In this document: one piece after another, positions 1-7,475 of the stretch
Numbering within the stretch: position 1 is the stretch's first letter
Layout of the letters: every line of letters begins with the position of its first letter
Origin: Pseudomonadota bacterium
Lineage (GTDB): Bacteria; Myxococcota_A; Polyangia; Polyangiales; Sandaracinaceae
Assembly: GCA_023427125.1 (NCBI GenBank)
Contig: JAEZBP010000258.1
Coordinates: forward strand, 1-7,475
Length of the DNA stretch: 7,475 bases
Direction of reading: 5' to 3'
Notes under the pieces: model-generated
Seen by the model: the letters and a program-made list of their open reading frames with translations, nothing else
Database searches by the model: none
What the model was told of the DNA's origin: nothing
Program-made: the position numbers and the translations under genes

Positions 1-204
1 GCCGGCGTGGTGCTGACCGGGATGGGCAAGGATGGCGTCGACGGTCTGCTCGCGCTCCGGCGAGCGGGAGGGCGAACGGCCGCGCAGGACGAGGCGAGCA
101 GCGTCGTGTACGGCATGCCGCGCGCGGCGGCGCAGGCCGCGGAGGTGAGCGCGTCTCCCGAGGGGCTCGCTCGCTACCTGATCGACCTCGTGGGGGCGCG
201 ATGA
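1..204 (+). CDS. cheB: CheB protein-glutamate methylesterase, C-terminal fragment
   Basis: The frame is open from the window edge and gives 67 residues of the C-terminal end of a CheB methylesterase domain. The stretch VVLTGMGKDGVDG near the start is the family's TGMGxDG motif; its Asp (codon at 31-33) corresponds to the aspartate of the Ser-His-Asp catalytic triad. It is followed by an AGGRTAAQDEASSVVYGMPRAA-like block (AQDEAS, YGMP), also typical of CheB. The enzyme removes methyl groups from receptor glutamates and deamidates glutamines, working against CheR during adaptation. The response-regulator domain, if present, and the catalytic Ser and His lie outside the window. Its stop codon overlaps the cheR start as ATGA (201-204), so the two are probably translationally coupled. 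Family identity is secure; which chemosensory system it serves cannot be told from this fragment. Confidence 0.93.
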   Translation, partial: AGVVLTGMGKDGVDGLLALRRAGGRTAAQDEASSVVYGMPRAAAQAAEVSASPEGLARYLIDLVGAR

Positions 205-977
205 GCCTCGAGCGCCTCTCCACCCTCATCGCGCGAGGGTTCGGCCTGCGGCCCGCCGCGCGCGGGAGCGGCAGCGCGCTCGAGCCGATCGCCGAGGAGC
301 GGCGCCTCGCCCTCGGCCTCACCCTCGAGGAGTACGCCGCACGCGCCGCGGCCGACGCCGAGGAGCTCTGGACGCTGGCCTCGCGGCTCAGCAACGGCTG
401 GACCTGGTTCTTTCGTGATCGCGAGCAGCTCGACGAGCTCGCGGACCGCCTGGCGGCGAGGCGATCGACCGAGCCGCTCTCGCTCTGGGTGGCGGGCTGC
501 TCGACCGGCGACGAGGCCTACTCGCTCGCGATGCTCTGCGCCGAGCGATCGGCGGACGTCCGGATCGTCGCGACCGATCTCGACCGCGCGCGCCTCGAGA
601 TCGCGGCGCGCGGGAGCTACGACGAGCACTCGCTGCGGGCGGTCCCCGGGGCGGCGCGGGCGCGCTGGTTCGAGCCGACGCCGGGCGGCTCCTGGCGGGT
701 GCGCGAGGAGCTGCGGCGCAGAGTGGTGGTGCGCCGGCACAACTTGATGGACATGCCGCCGGCGCTCGGGCGCTTCGACGCGGTCGTCTGCCGCAACGTC
801 TTGATCCACGCGACCGACGAGGGCGCCGCGCAGATGGCGGCCGGGCTCGAGCGAGCGCTCGCCCCACGCGGCGAGCTCGTGCTCGGTGCCTCCGATCTGC
901 TGCCCATCCAGGTGCGCACCGCGTCGAGACCGCCGCCGCCCCGATCAACACCGCCTGCGCCGGCGCGCGCGCCCTAG
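201..977 (+). CDS. cheR: CheR-type chemoreceptor methyltransferase
   Basis: The product is 258 residues and belongs to the SAM-dependent methyltransferases that methylate receptor glutamates. Visible landmarks are SNGWTWFFRD (64-73), matching the TNxTxFFR motif of the N-terminal domain; AGCSTGDEAYSLAM (98-111), SAM motif I; ATDLD (124-128), the acidic residue that contacts SAM; and FDAVVCRNVLIH (192-203), the CRNVLIY-type motif. The ATG is fixed by the 4-nt overlap with cheB. After the catalytic core (to about residue 234) comes a Pro/Ala/Arg-rich tail (about 242-258) like an interdomain linker, ending at TAG (975-977). The TPR frame resumes in the same reading frame 3 nt later, so this is probably the catalytic half of a CheR-TPR fusion. 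The receptor two genes downstream lacks an NWETF-like C-terminal tether, which suggests pentapeptide-independent binding; that is inference. Confidence 0.93.
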   Translation: MSLERLSTLIARGFGLRPAARGSGSALEPIAEERRLALGLTLEEYAARAAADAEELWTLASRLSNGWTWFFRDREQLDELADRLAARRSTEPLSLWVAGCSTGDEAYSLAMLCAERSADVRIVATDLDRARLEIAARGSYDEHSLRAVPGAARARWFEPTPGGSWRVREELRRRVVVRRHNLMDMPPALGRFDAVVCRNVLIHATDEGAAQMAAGLERALAPRGELVLGASDLLPIQVRTASRPPPPRSTPPAPARAP

Positions 978-980
978 CTC

Positions 981-1370
981 GTGGACGCCGCCGCGCTTAT
1001 CACCCTGGGCAGCCTCTTCGTCGAGGCGCACGAGCTCGAGCGCGCCGAAGCGGCGTACCGACGGGCCGAGCGCCTCGAGCCCTGCTCGCCCGAGCTGCAC
1101 CTCGCGTGGGGCGTGCTCCACCGTAAGCGCGGTGCGATGGAGCTGGCCGCCTCGGCGCTGCGCCGGGCGGTCTTCCTGGACGAGTCGCTGTGGCCTGCGT
1201 GGGCGCTGCTCGCGGGATCGCTCGCGCGGCTCGGTGCGCACGCGGAGAGCGCCGCCGCCCTCGAGCAGGCGCGGCGTGCGCGGCGTGAGCGACCCGCGCT
1301 CCGATGGCGATCGCGCCTCGATCGGCTCCTGCCGCTCGAGGAGCTCGAGCTTGCAGAACAAGGAGGATAG
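981..1370 (+). CDS. TPR protein, probable detached C-terminal domain of CheR
   Basis: The product is 129 residues, starting at GTG, with about three tetratricopeptide-like helical pairs: roughly 5-35 (LGSLFVEAHELERAEAAYRR), 38-70 (LAWGVLHRKRGAMELAASAL) and 72-104 (PAWALLAGSLARLGAHAESA). The AVFLDES...PAW pattern in repeats 2-3 resembles the TPR tails of fused CheR proteins such as WspC and FrzF, where TPRs modulate methyltransferase access or partner binding. The frame is identical to cheR and separated from it only by TAG and one sense codon. No Shine-Dalgarno sequence precedes the GTG, so translation would need reinitiation after the cheR stop or readthrough. The exact start is uncertain, and GTG at 981 is simply the first possible one. 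Its stop (1368-1370) directly follows the ribosome-binding site of the receptor gene. It could be an independent adaptor instead; the repeat assignment itself is fairly safe. Confidence 0.75.
   Translation: MDAAALITLGSLFVEAHELERAEAAYRRAERLEPCSPELHLAWGVLHRKRGAMELAASALRRAVFLDESLWPAWALLAGSLARLGAHAESAAALEQARRARRERPALRWRSRLDRLLPLEELELAEQGG
1361..1366 (+). promoter_or_regulatory. Strong Shine-Dalgarno of the chemoreceptor gene
   Basis: A perfect AGGAGG lies 9 nt upstream of ATG 1376 and just before the stop of the TPR gene. It decides the receptor start: the frame is open further upstream to an ATG at 1304, but that would add basic residues with no ribosome site and would overlap the TPR gene by more than 60 nt. 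Confidence 0.85.
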
Positions 1371-1375
1371 ACAAG

Positions 1376-2782
1376 ATGCAGACCACCGGCGGCTTCGCTC
1401 AGGACCTCGACGCGAGGACCGAGGCCTTCCAGCGGCGCTTCATGCTGATCACGTGCGGCACCATGACGCTCGGCGCGAGCGTCATCTTCTTCACGTACCT
1501 CGCCGTCCAGCCCGAGCCGATGACGATGGTGACCGTCGGCGGCGTGCTCGCGGGGACGGGAGGCGGGCTCGGGCTGACTCTGGCCGGGCGGCTGCGCGAG
1601 GCGGCGTGGGTCTTCCTCTTCGGGCTCTCGGCCGCCGCCGGGATCGGCCTCGTGTGGAGCGGCGGCGGGAGCTTCGCGCAAGGCGCGATCCCCGCGATCC
1701 TCGTCGCGCTGGTCATCGCGCCCTTCCTGGTGAGCCGGCGCGTGCTGCTCACGCTGGTCTTGGTGGACATTCAGATGATCGCGCTGGCCTATCTGAAGAT
1801 GGGCTTCTTCGACGGCCTGCCAGCGGCGGAGGTCGTCCCGCCCGCGATCGGCAGCTCCGTCGTCTTCGCCACGGCGGCGGGATCGATCGCCGCGTTCGTC
1901 GCGCACGCGCGACAGAACCAGGAGCTGCTCCGCGAGCGCCTGCAGGACATCGATCAGGTCATCGACCGCGCGCGCCGGATCGCGACCGGTGATCTCACGG
2001 GCGCGGTGGATCATGAGGGAGACGTCGCCGAGGTGATCGCGGGCATGCTCCAGGGCCTGCGCGGGCTGGTCGAGCAGATCCAGGCCAACGCGGCGCGCGT
2101 GGCGTCGGCGAGCAGCGAGATCGCGGCGATGTCGCAGCAACAGGAGCGAGGCGCGGTCGAGCAGGGAGGCGCGATCGAGGAGACCCGGCGGACTGTCGCC
2201 GGCCTGCTCGAGTCCTCGGGGCAGATCGCCACCTCGGCGCGCGGCGTCTCGGAGAACGCCTCGGCGACCTTGCACAACGCGCAGCTCATCGCGAACCGCA
2301 TCCACACCCTGACCGCCCAGACCCAGCGCATCTCCGAGATCCTGGAGATCATCAAGGAGGTCGCGAACAAGTCGGAGCTGCTCGCGCTCAACGCCGCGCT
2401 CGAAGGCGCGAAGGCCGGCGAAGCGGGCCGAGGCTTCTCGCTCGTCGCCTCGCAGATGCAGCGCCTGGCCGAGAGCGTCATGGAGTCGGTCAAGGGCGTG
2501 AAGGAGCTGACGACCGATATTCGTGAAGCGACGAACGCGACCGCGCTCGCGACCGAAGACGCGACCAAGCTGGCGGGTGACACCGCGGACGCGGCGGAGC
2601 GCATCCGCGTGATCCTCGAGCAGCAGAGCGGCAGCACCGAGCAGGTCACCCGCGCGATCGACGACATCGCGGAGGCGACGCACCAGGCCGCAGCGGGCAC
2701 CAACCAGACCCTCCAGGCGGTGAGGGAGCTGTCGACGATCGCCGAGCGCTTGAACGAGTACGCCGGCCGCTTTCAGCTCTGA
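1376..2782 (+). CDS. Methyl-accepting chemotaxis protein with six-TM membrane domain
   Basis: The product is 468 residues. About six hydrophobic segments (near 23-44, 51-70, 76-94, 103-119, 121-141 and 155-177) are joined by short loops, so there is no periplasmic ligand-binding domain; sensing would be within the membrane or through partners. A HAMP-like stretch follows (about 180-236, with IATGDLTGAVD at 202-212), then a long coiled-coil signalling domain. The hairpin tip is LLALNAALEGAKAGEAGRGF (335-354), clearly the MCP signature, which docks CheW and CheA. It differs from the enteric type: KSELLALN in place of QTNxLALN, EG in place of EA, and VASQMQRLA in place of VAxEVRxLA. Glu pairs such as 268-269 are candidate methylation sites. 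The C-terminus (YAGRFQL) has no CheR-tethering pentapeptide. It is the last gene of the chemosensory operon and the natural substrate of the CheB and CheR encoded upstream. The stimulus cannot be predicted. Confidence 0.93.
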   Translation: MQTTGGFAQDLDARTEAFQRRFMLITCGTMTLGASVIFFTYLAVQPEPMTMVTVGGVLAGTGGGLGLTLAGRLREAAWVFLFGLSAAAGIGLVWSGGGSFAQGAIPAILVALVIAPFLVSRRVLLTLVLVDIQMIALAYLKMGFFDGLPAAEVVPPAIGSSVVFATAAGSIAAFVAHARQNQELLRERLQDIDQVIDRARRIATGDLTGAVDHEGDVAEVIAGMLQGLRGLVEQIQANAARVASASSEIAAMSQQQERGAVEQGGAIEETRRTVAGLLESSGQIATSARGVSENASATLHNAQLIANRIHTLTAQTQRISEILEIIKEVANKSELLALNAALEGAKAGEAGRGFSLVASQMQRLAESVMESVKGVKELTTDIREATNATALATEDATKLAGDTADAAERIRVILEQQSGSTEQVTRAIDDIAEATHQAAAGTNQTLQAVRELSTIAERLNEYAGRFQL

Positions 2783-2847
2783 TCACGCGTCGAACACGGC
2801 CGACCACTCGGCGTCGCTCCGGCGCGAGCTGCCGGGATGCGGCCGCG
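2783..2847. other. Short convergent intergenic region
   Basis: These 65 nt separate the stops of two convergent operons. A perfect 5-bp hairpin with a 4-nt loop (GCCGA/TCGGC, 2799-2812) is present but has no T-tract on either strand, so no intrinsic terminator can be claimed. On the minus strand one frame here, ending in TGA at 2785-2783, shows strong coding-like codon bias. Confidence 0.6.
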
Positions 2848-5091
<2,244 letters not shown>

Positions 5092-5099
5092 GGGAGGCT

Positions 5100-5104
5100 C
5101 TCCT
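5100..5104 (-). promoter_or_regulatory. Shine-Dalgarno fixing a TTG start
   Basis: On the minus strand AGGAG lies 8 nt before TTG at 5091-5089, overlapping the stop codon of the preceding gene (5105-5103). The glycine-rich FAD-binding strand (RINILGGGPAG) begins one residue after the TTG. No downstream start could keep this fold intact, so TTG is the likely initiator. Confidence 0.75.
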
Positions 5105-5528
5105 ATCTCCTCGAAGCGAAGGAGCGCGCCTCGGCCTCGTCGGTGAAGACCACCAGATCCCGCAGGCCGTCGCTCTGCGCGTGGCGCTGGACGTGGAGCC
5201 TGCCGACGGCGGTCTGTACGAGCACCGCGCGCCGCGCGAAGCCCTCGAAGAGCCGGGCTCGGTGCTCGGGCATCTGCCGCTCGAACTCGGGATCGTTGCG
5301 CGCCGGCGCGCGCCGCAGATCCACCAATAGGCTGAGCCTCTTCCGCGGCAGGCGATCGAGGGCCGCCGCGAGGTCGCGGTGCGCCGTGTCGAGCTCGGCG
5401 GCGCTCGTGAACGAGCGGTCGGTGCGCGTGACGCAGACGAAGCCCTCCGAGGTCCGCGCGACCTCGAAGAAGGGGCTCTTCAAGAGCCCAGGCTCGGATT
5501 GAGCGACCATGGGATCGCGAGAGAGCAT
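5103..5528 (-). CDS. Conserved-looking small soluble protein, function unknown (possible STAS/SpoIIAA-like fold)
   Basis: The product is 141 residues with no signal peptide and no membrane segment. I do not recognise a named family. The predicted order of elements is two strands (20-26 and 29-36), an amphipathic helix (43-59, AAELDTAHRDLAAALDRL), a hydrophobic strand with an acidic end (65-72, LSLLVDLR), a loop with APARNDPEFE (75-84), a helix (84-98), a strand (101-106, AVLVQT), then RLHVQRH and a C-terminal LVVFTDEAEARSF. This beta-beta-alpha-beta-alpha-beta order recalls SpoIIAA/STAS-like domains, but that is a guess from pattern. It sits 7 nt after the FadL stop and 11 nt before the monooxygenase start, so it is almost certainly co-transcribed and co-translated with both. 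ATG 5528 is preferred over Met7 (5510) because AAGGG precedes it at short spacing, while nothing precedes Met7. Third-codon G/C bias supports coding. Confidence 0.8.
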   Translation of the reverse strand: MLSRDPMVAQSEPGLLKSPFFEVARTSEGFVCVTRTDRSFTSAAELDTAHRDLAAALDRLPRKRLSLLVDLRRAPARNDPEFERQMPEHRARLFEGFARRAVLVQTAVGRLHVQRHAQSDGLRDLVVFTDEAEARSFASRR

Positions 5529-5535
5529 ACGCCCT

Positions 5536-7224
5536 TCACTGGAAGTGGTAGCTCGCCTGGAGGGAGACGACGTTGAACTCGCCGGTGTAGGTGCCCTCGT
5601 TCACCACTGAGCCGAAGCCCTGCGGATAGCAGCCGCGCGAGGGAACCGGGTTGTTCGGATCGTATGCGTCGGCGGGCACGCCGTTGCTCGGGTCGCCGCA
5701 CTGCCCGACGTTGCCGGTCGCCGAGACCATGCGGTGGTTGCCCATGCCGTCGGCGACGGTCTCGGTGAACTGGAAGATGTGGGCGTACGCGATCGAGAGA
5801 TCGAAGCGATCGAAGCGCAGCGTCATCCCGGCATGGAGGCCGAGGCGCATGCCGGGGATGAAGTCCTGGATCTGGTAGACGCTGTTGACGCCGCTCGACT
5901 CCCAGTGGGCGCCGAGGCGCGCGGCGAGCTGGCCGGGCAGGATGTTCCAGTCGGCGCCGAGCCGCACCGAGACCTGATCCTGCCACCCGTGGGCGATGGG
6001 CAGCGTGCCCGGGAGCGTCGCGACGAGGCGCCCCGCGCACTCGCCGTTGTCGTTGCGGGGCGCGTCGCAGATCGCCACCGTGGCGCCGGCCGGAGGAGTC
6101 ACGACGAAGTCGCTCACCTGGCCGTTGTGCTGGTAGACGACGTCGAGCTCGATGTCCCAGTTCTCGTTCTGCATCTGATCCTCGACCCGGCCGGTGACCC
6201 GGCCCGCCTCGTCAGGATCGCGGTAGCGGCGCTCGCGCCGATCCGCGTAGCGGATGGCCAGGCCGAACTGCCAGGGCTGCCCCGCCTGCAGGCGTACGCC
6301 GTTCACCACCGTGGTCTCGGGCGCGAACGAGGTGGTGGCCAGAGGATCGTTCGAGCCGTAGTAGCCGGTCGTCAGCGTGAGCGAGCCGCCGCCGTCGATG
6401 CCGTCCGACATCCGCGCGCTCAGCACGATGTCGAGCGCGTCGATCGGGACGAAGTGCGCGCTCACGATCACCGCCGGGATGAACCAGTCCTCCGCGTGGA
6501 GCACGGTGTGGACGTCCTCGGCCGGATCCTCGGTGCCCATGCCGGCGCTCGTGTGGTTGGTGAAGCCGACCATCGCCATGCCCCACTGGAACGAGACGCC
6601 GAGCGAGAGCCACTCGACCGGGCTCACGCCGATGCCGACGGTCGGGTGGAAGAGCAGCAGATCCTGGTGGGTGAGCGCGTAGCGGATCGGGGTCGGCAGC
6701 GCCCTGCCGTTCACCTCGACGGTGCCGTCGGCGTTGCCCCAGGTGCCGTTGCCGACGCCGGACGGCGCGAGGAGGCCGACGCCGATGCCGAGCTCGGGCA
6801 GGAGCCGCGCGGTGAAGACGAGCTGCGGGCTCGGCCCGGGGTAGCCGCCGCGGCAGACCTGCGGCATCTCCGTGTTGATCCAGTTGTCCGGGTCGTTCGC
6901 GTCGGTGTAGCCGAAGCGGCTCTCGAGGAACGAGTCGACGGGGTGGTCGCTGCCGGTGCGATGGTAGTTGCCGGTGCGATCGACGCACGCGTCGTAGAAC
7001 GTGAGGTGGCTGCCGAGCATGAGCTGGTAGCCCGGGAGGAACGCGAGCGCCGCGGGGTTGTAGCCGAGCGCCAGCGGGGCGTCGGCGCGCGCCATGAAGG
7101 CGCCGCCGCGGCCGAGCGCGCGGGTCCCGGGCGCTGCGAACTCGAACCCACCGGCGTGTGCGATCGCCGGTGCGCCGAGCAGCGCGAGTATCGTGAAGAG
7201 CGTGAGCGAGCGGCGACCCATCAT
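5536..7224 (-). CDS. FadL/OmpP1-family outer-membrane transport protein
   Basis: The product is 562 residues from ATG 7224. A signal peptide (MMGRRSLTLFTILALLGAPAIAHA) should be cut after Ala24. The mature N-terminus has the FadL-like hatch signature TRALGRGGAFMARAD (34-48) followed by GYNPAALAFLPG (54-65, the NPAxL motif). The rest alternates amphipathic strands and long polar loops up to NVVSLQASYHFQ, a barrel-closing strand, though the last residue is Gln where Phe is usual. FadL-family channels (FadL, TodX, TbuX) carry fatty acids or hydrophobic aromatics across the outer membrane. The monooxygenase-reductase in the same operon favours an aromatic cargo; that is inference. Six cysteines (80, 124, 386, 396, 509, 532) lie in probable extracellular loops. 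The frame extends to a TTG at 7242, but ATG 7224 has the better ribosome site (GGAG, 7 nt spacing) and a cleaner signal peptide. Confidence 0.9.
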   Translation of the reverse strand: MMGRRSLTLFTILALLGAPAIAHAGGFEFAAPGTRALGRGGAFMARADAPLALGYNPAALAFLPGYQLMLGSHLTFYDACVDRTGNYHRTGSDHPVDSFLESRFGYTDANDPDNWINTEMPQVCRGGYPGPSPQLVFTARLLPELGIGVGLLAPSGVGNGTWGNADGTVEVNGRALPTPIRYALTHQDLLLFHPTVGIGVSPVEWLSLGVSFQWGMAMVGFTNHTSAGMGTEDPAEDVHTVLHAEDWFIPAVIVSAHFVPIDALDIVLSARMSDGIDGGGSLTLTTGYYGSNDPLATTSFAPETTVVNGVRLQAGQPWQFGLAIRYADRRERRYRDPDEAGRVTGRVEDQMQNENWDIELDVVYQHNGQVSDFVVTPPAGATVAICDAPRNDNGECAGRLVATLPGTLPIAHGWQDQVSVRLGADWNILPGQLAARLGAHWESSGVNSVYQIQDFIPGMRLGLHAGMTLRFDRFDLSIAYAHIFQFTETVADGMGNHRMVSATGNVGQCGDPSNGVPADAYDPNNPVPSRGCYPQGFGSVVNEGTYTGEFNVVSLQASYHFQ

Positions 7225-7231
7225 CGTCGTT

Positions 7232-7235
7232 CTCC
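7232..7235 (-). promoter_or_regulatory. Ribosome-binding site of the FadL-family gene
   Basis: On the minus strand GGAG lies 7 nt before ATG 7224-7222, which is followed directly by a second ATG. The site favours this start over the in-frame TTG at 7242. Confidence 0.6.
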
Positions 7236-7263
7236 GAAGCAACGCCCCCCGTGAGCCGGCGCG

Positions 7264-7292
7264 AGCATACCCGCGCGGCAGGCGAACAGGAA
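7264..7292 (-). promoter_or_regulatory. Weak sigma70-like promoter candidate for the FadL operon
   Basis: On the minus strand TATGCT (7269-7264) resembles a -10 hexamer (four of six consensus positions). A poor -35 candidate, TTCCTG (7292-7287), stands 17 nt upstream. Transcription would begin near 7257, leaving a leader of about 33 nt. The position in the only real gap upstream of this operon (7225-7333) supports it, but the -35 match is poor and an alternative sigma factor is possible. Confidence 0.3.
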
Positions 7293-7333
7293 AGCAGGAT
7301 GCTCACGTTGCGGTCAGGCGCCTCGCTCCGACG

Positions 7334-7475
7334 TCACTCCTCGGGGCGCCACTCGCGCTCGGGCTCGCGGGCGCGCTCCTCGGGCGAGGGGCACGACGCC
7401 GGACGGATGACGCCGTCGGTGTTCTGGCGCAGGCCGCTGCCGCGCTCGCTCGCCGCCGCCGTGGCGAGGCGCACG
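7334..7475 (-). CDS. C-terminal fragment of an unidentified protein
   Basis: A minus-strand frame open from the window edge gives 46 residues, ending at TGA (7336-7334). The visible end contains ASERGSGLRQNTDGVIRP, then a charged Glu/Arg-rich tail (PSPEERAREPEREWRPEE). Nearly every codon ends in G or C (one CGT excepted), matching the neighbouring genes; that is the main support. No family is recognisable. It is transcribed in the same direction as the FadL gene, with 109 nt between them. Too little is visible to assign a function. Confidence 0.6.
   Translation of the reverse strand, partial: VRLATAAASERGSGLRQNTDGVIRPASCPSPEERAREPEREWRPEE

Noticed and set aside
2147..2182. 18-bp imperfect tandem repeat (15 of 18 identical) in the receptor gene, encoding RGAVEQ/GGAIEE
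   Set aside because: The segment matches the ordinary MCP pattern in which a QQxxGAxEQAAAxEE-like stretch is conserved, so it is not an inserted repeat.
974..2683. Long minus-strand open frame (569 codons) under the TPR and receptor genes
   Set aside because: The plus strand carries an unmistakable MCP with a strong ribosome site; the antisense product is Arg/Asp-rich with no domain.
2799..2812. GCCGA-CCAC-TCGGC hairpin between the convergent operons as a terminator
   Set aside because: The stem is only 5 bp, there is no T-tract on either strand, and such short hairpins are frequent by chance at this GC content.
5734..7254. Long plus-strand open frame (506 codons) antisense to the FadL gene
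   Set aside because: Same explanation: biased composition, no motifs, and the minus-strand frame has a signal peptide and FadL signatures.

Overview
The window is very GC-rich DNA with a strong preference for G or C at third codon positions. It encodes Gram-negative features: an outer-membrane FadL-type barrel and a membrane chemoreceptor. The style of the genes (a chemosensory cluster with a TPR-associated CheR, and a receptor tip of the EGxKAGEAGxGF type) suggests a myxobacterium-like member of Myxococcota (former Deltaproteobacteria). This assignment is inference; there is no rRNA or other marker here.

Left part, plus strand (1-2782): the 3' half of a chemosensory operon. It holds the C-terminus of a CheB methylesterase, a CheR methyltransferase overlapping it by ATGA, a three-repeat TPR protein, and a six-TM methyl-accepting chemotaxis protein with no periplasmic sensor domain. 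The CheR and TPR frames are the same frame, interrupted only by one TAG codon. The pair therefore looks like a CheR-TPR fusion (WspC/FrzF type) split by an amber stop. Together these proteins would set the methylation state, and so the adaptation, of an array whose CheA and CheW lie outside the window.

Right part, minus strand (7224 down to 2848): three tightly packed co-directional genes. In transcription order they are a FadL/OmpP1-family outer-membrane channel, an unrecognised 141-residue soluble protein, and a 747-residue fusion of an FAD aromatic-acyl-CoA monooxygenase with an old-yellow-enzyme reductase (the salicylyl-CoA 5-hydroxylase / 2-aminobenzoyl-CoA monooxygenase-reductase type). 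Intergenic gaps are 7 and 11 nt. A plausible reading is uptake of a hydrophobic aromatic compound followed by oxygenation and reduction of its CoA thioester. A weak promoter-like element lies upstream of the FadL gene. The two operons converge with only 65 nt between them.

At the far right edge (7334-7475, minus strand) is the C-terminal end of another gene of unknown function, supported mainly by codon bias.

Most noteworthy: the in-frame amber between CheR and its TPR domain; the unknown small gene locked between the FadL channel and the monooxygenase-reductase; a C8 tract exactly at the interdomain linker of that enzyme; and coding-like sequence just past its stop codon.
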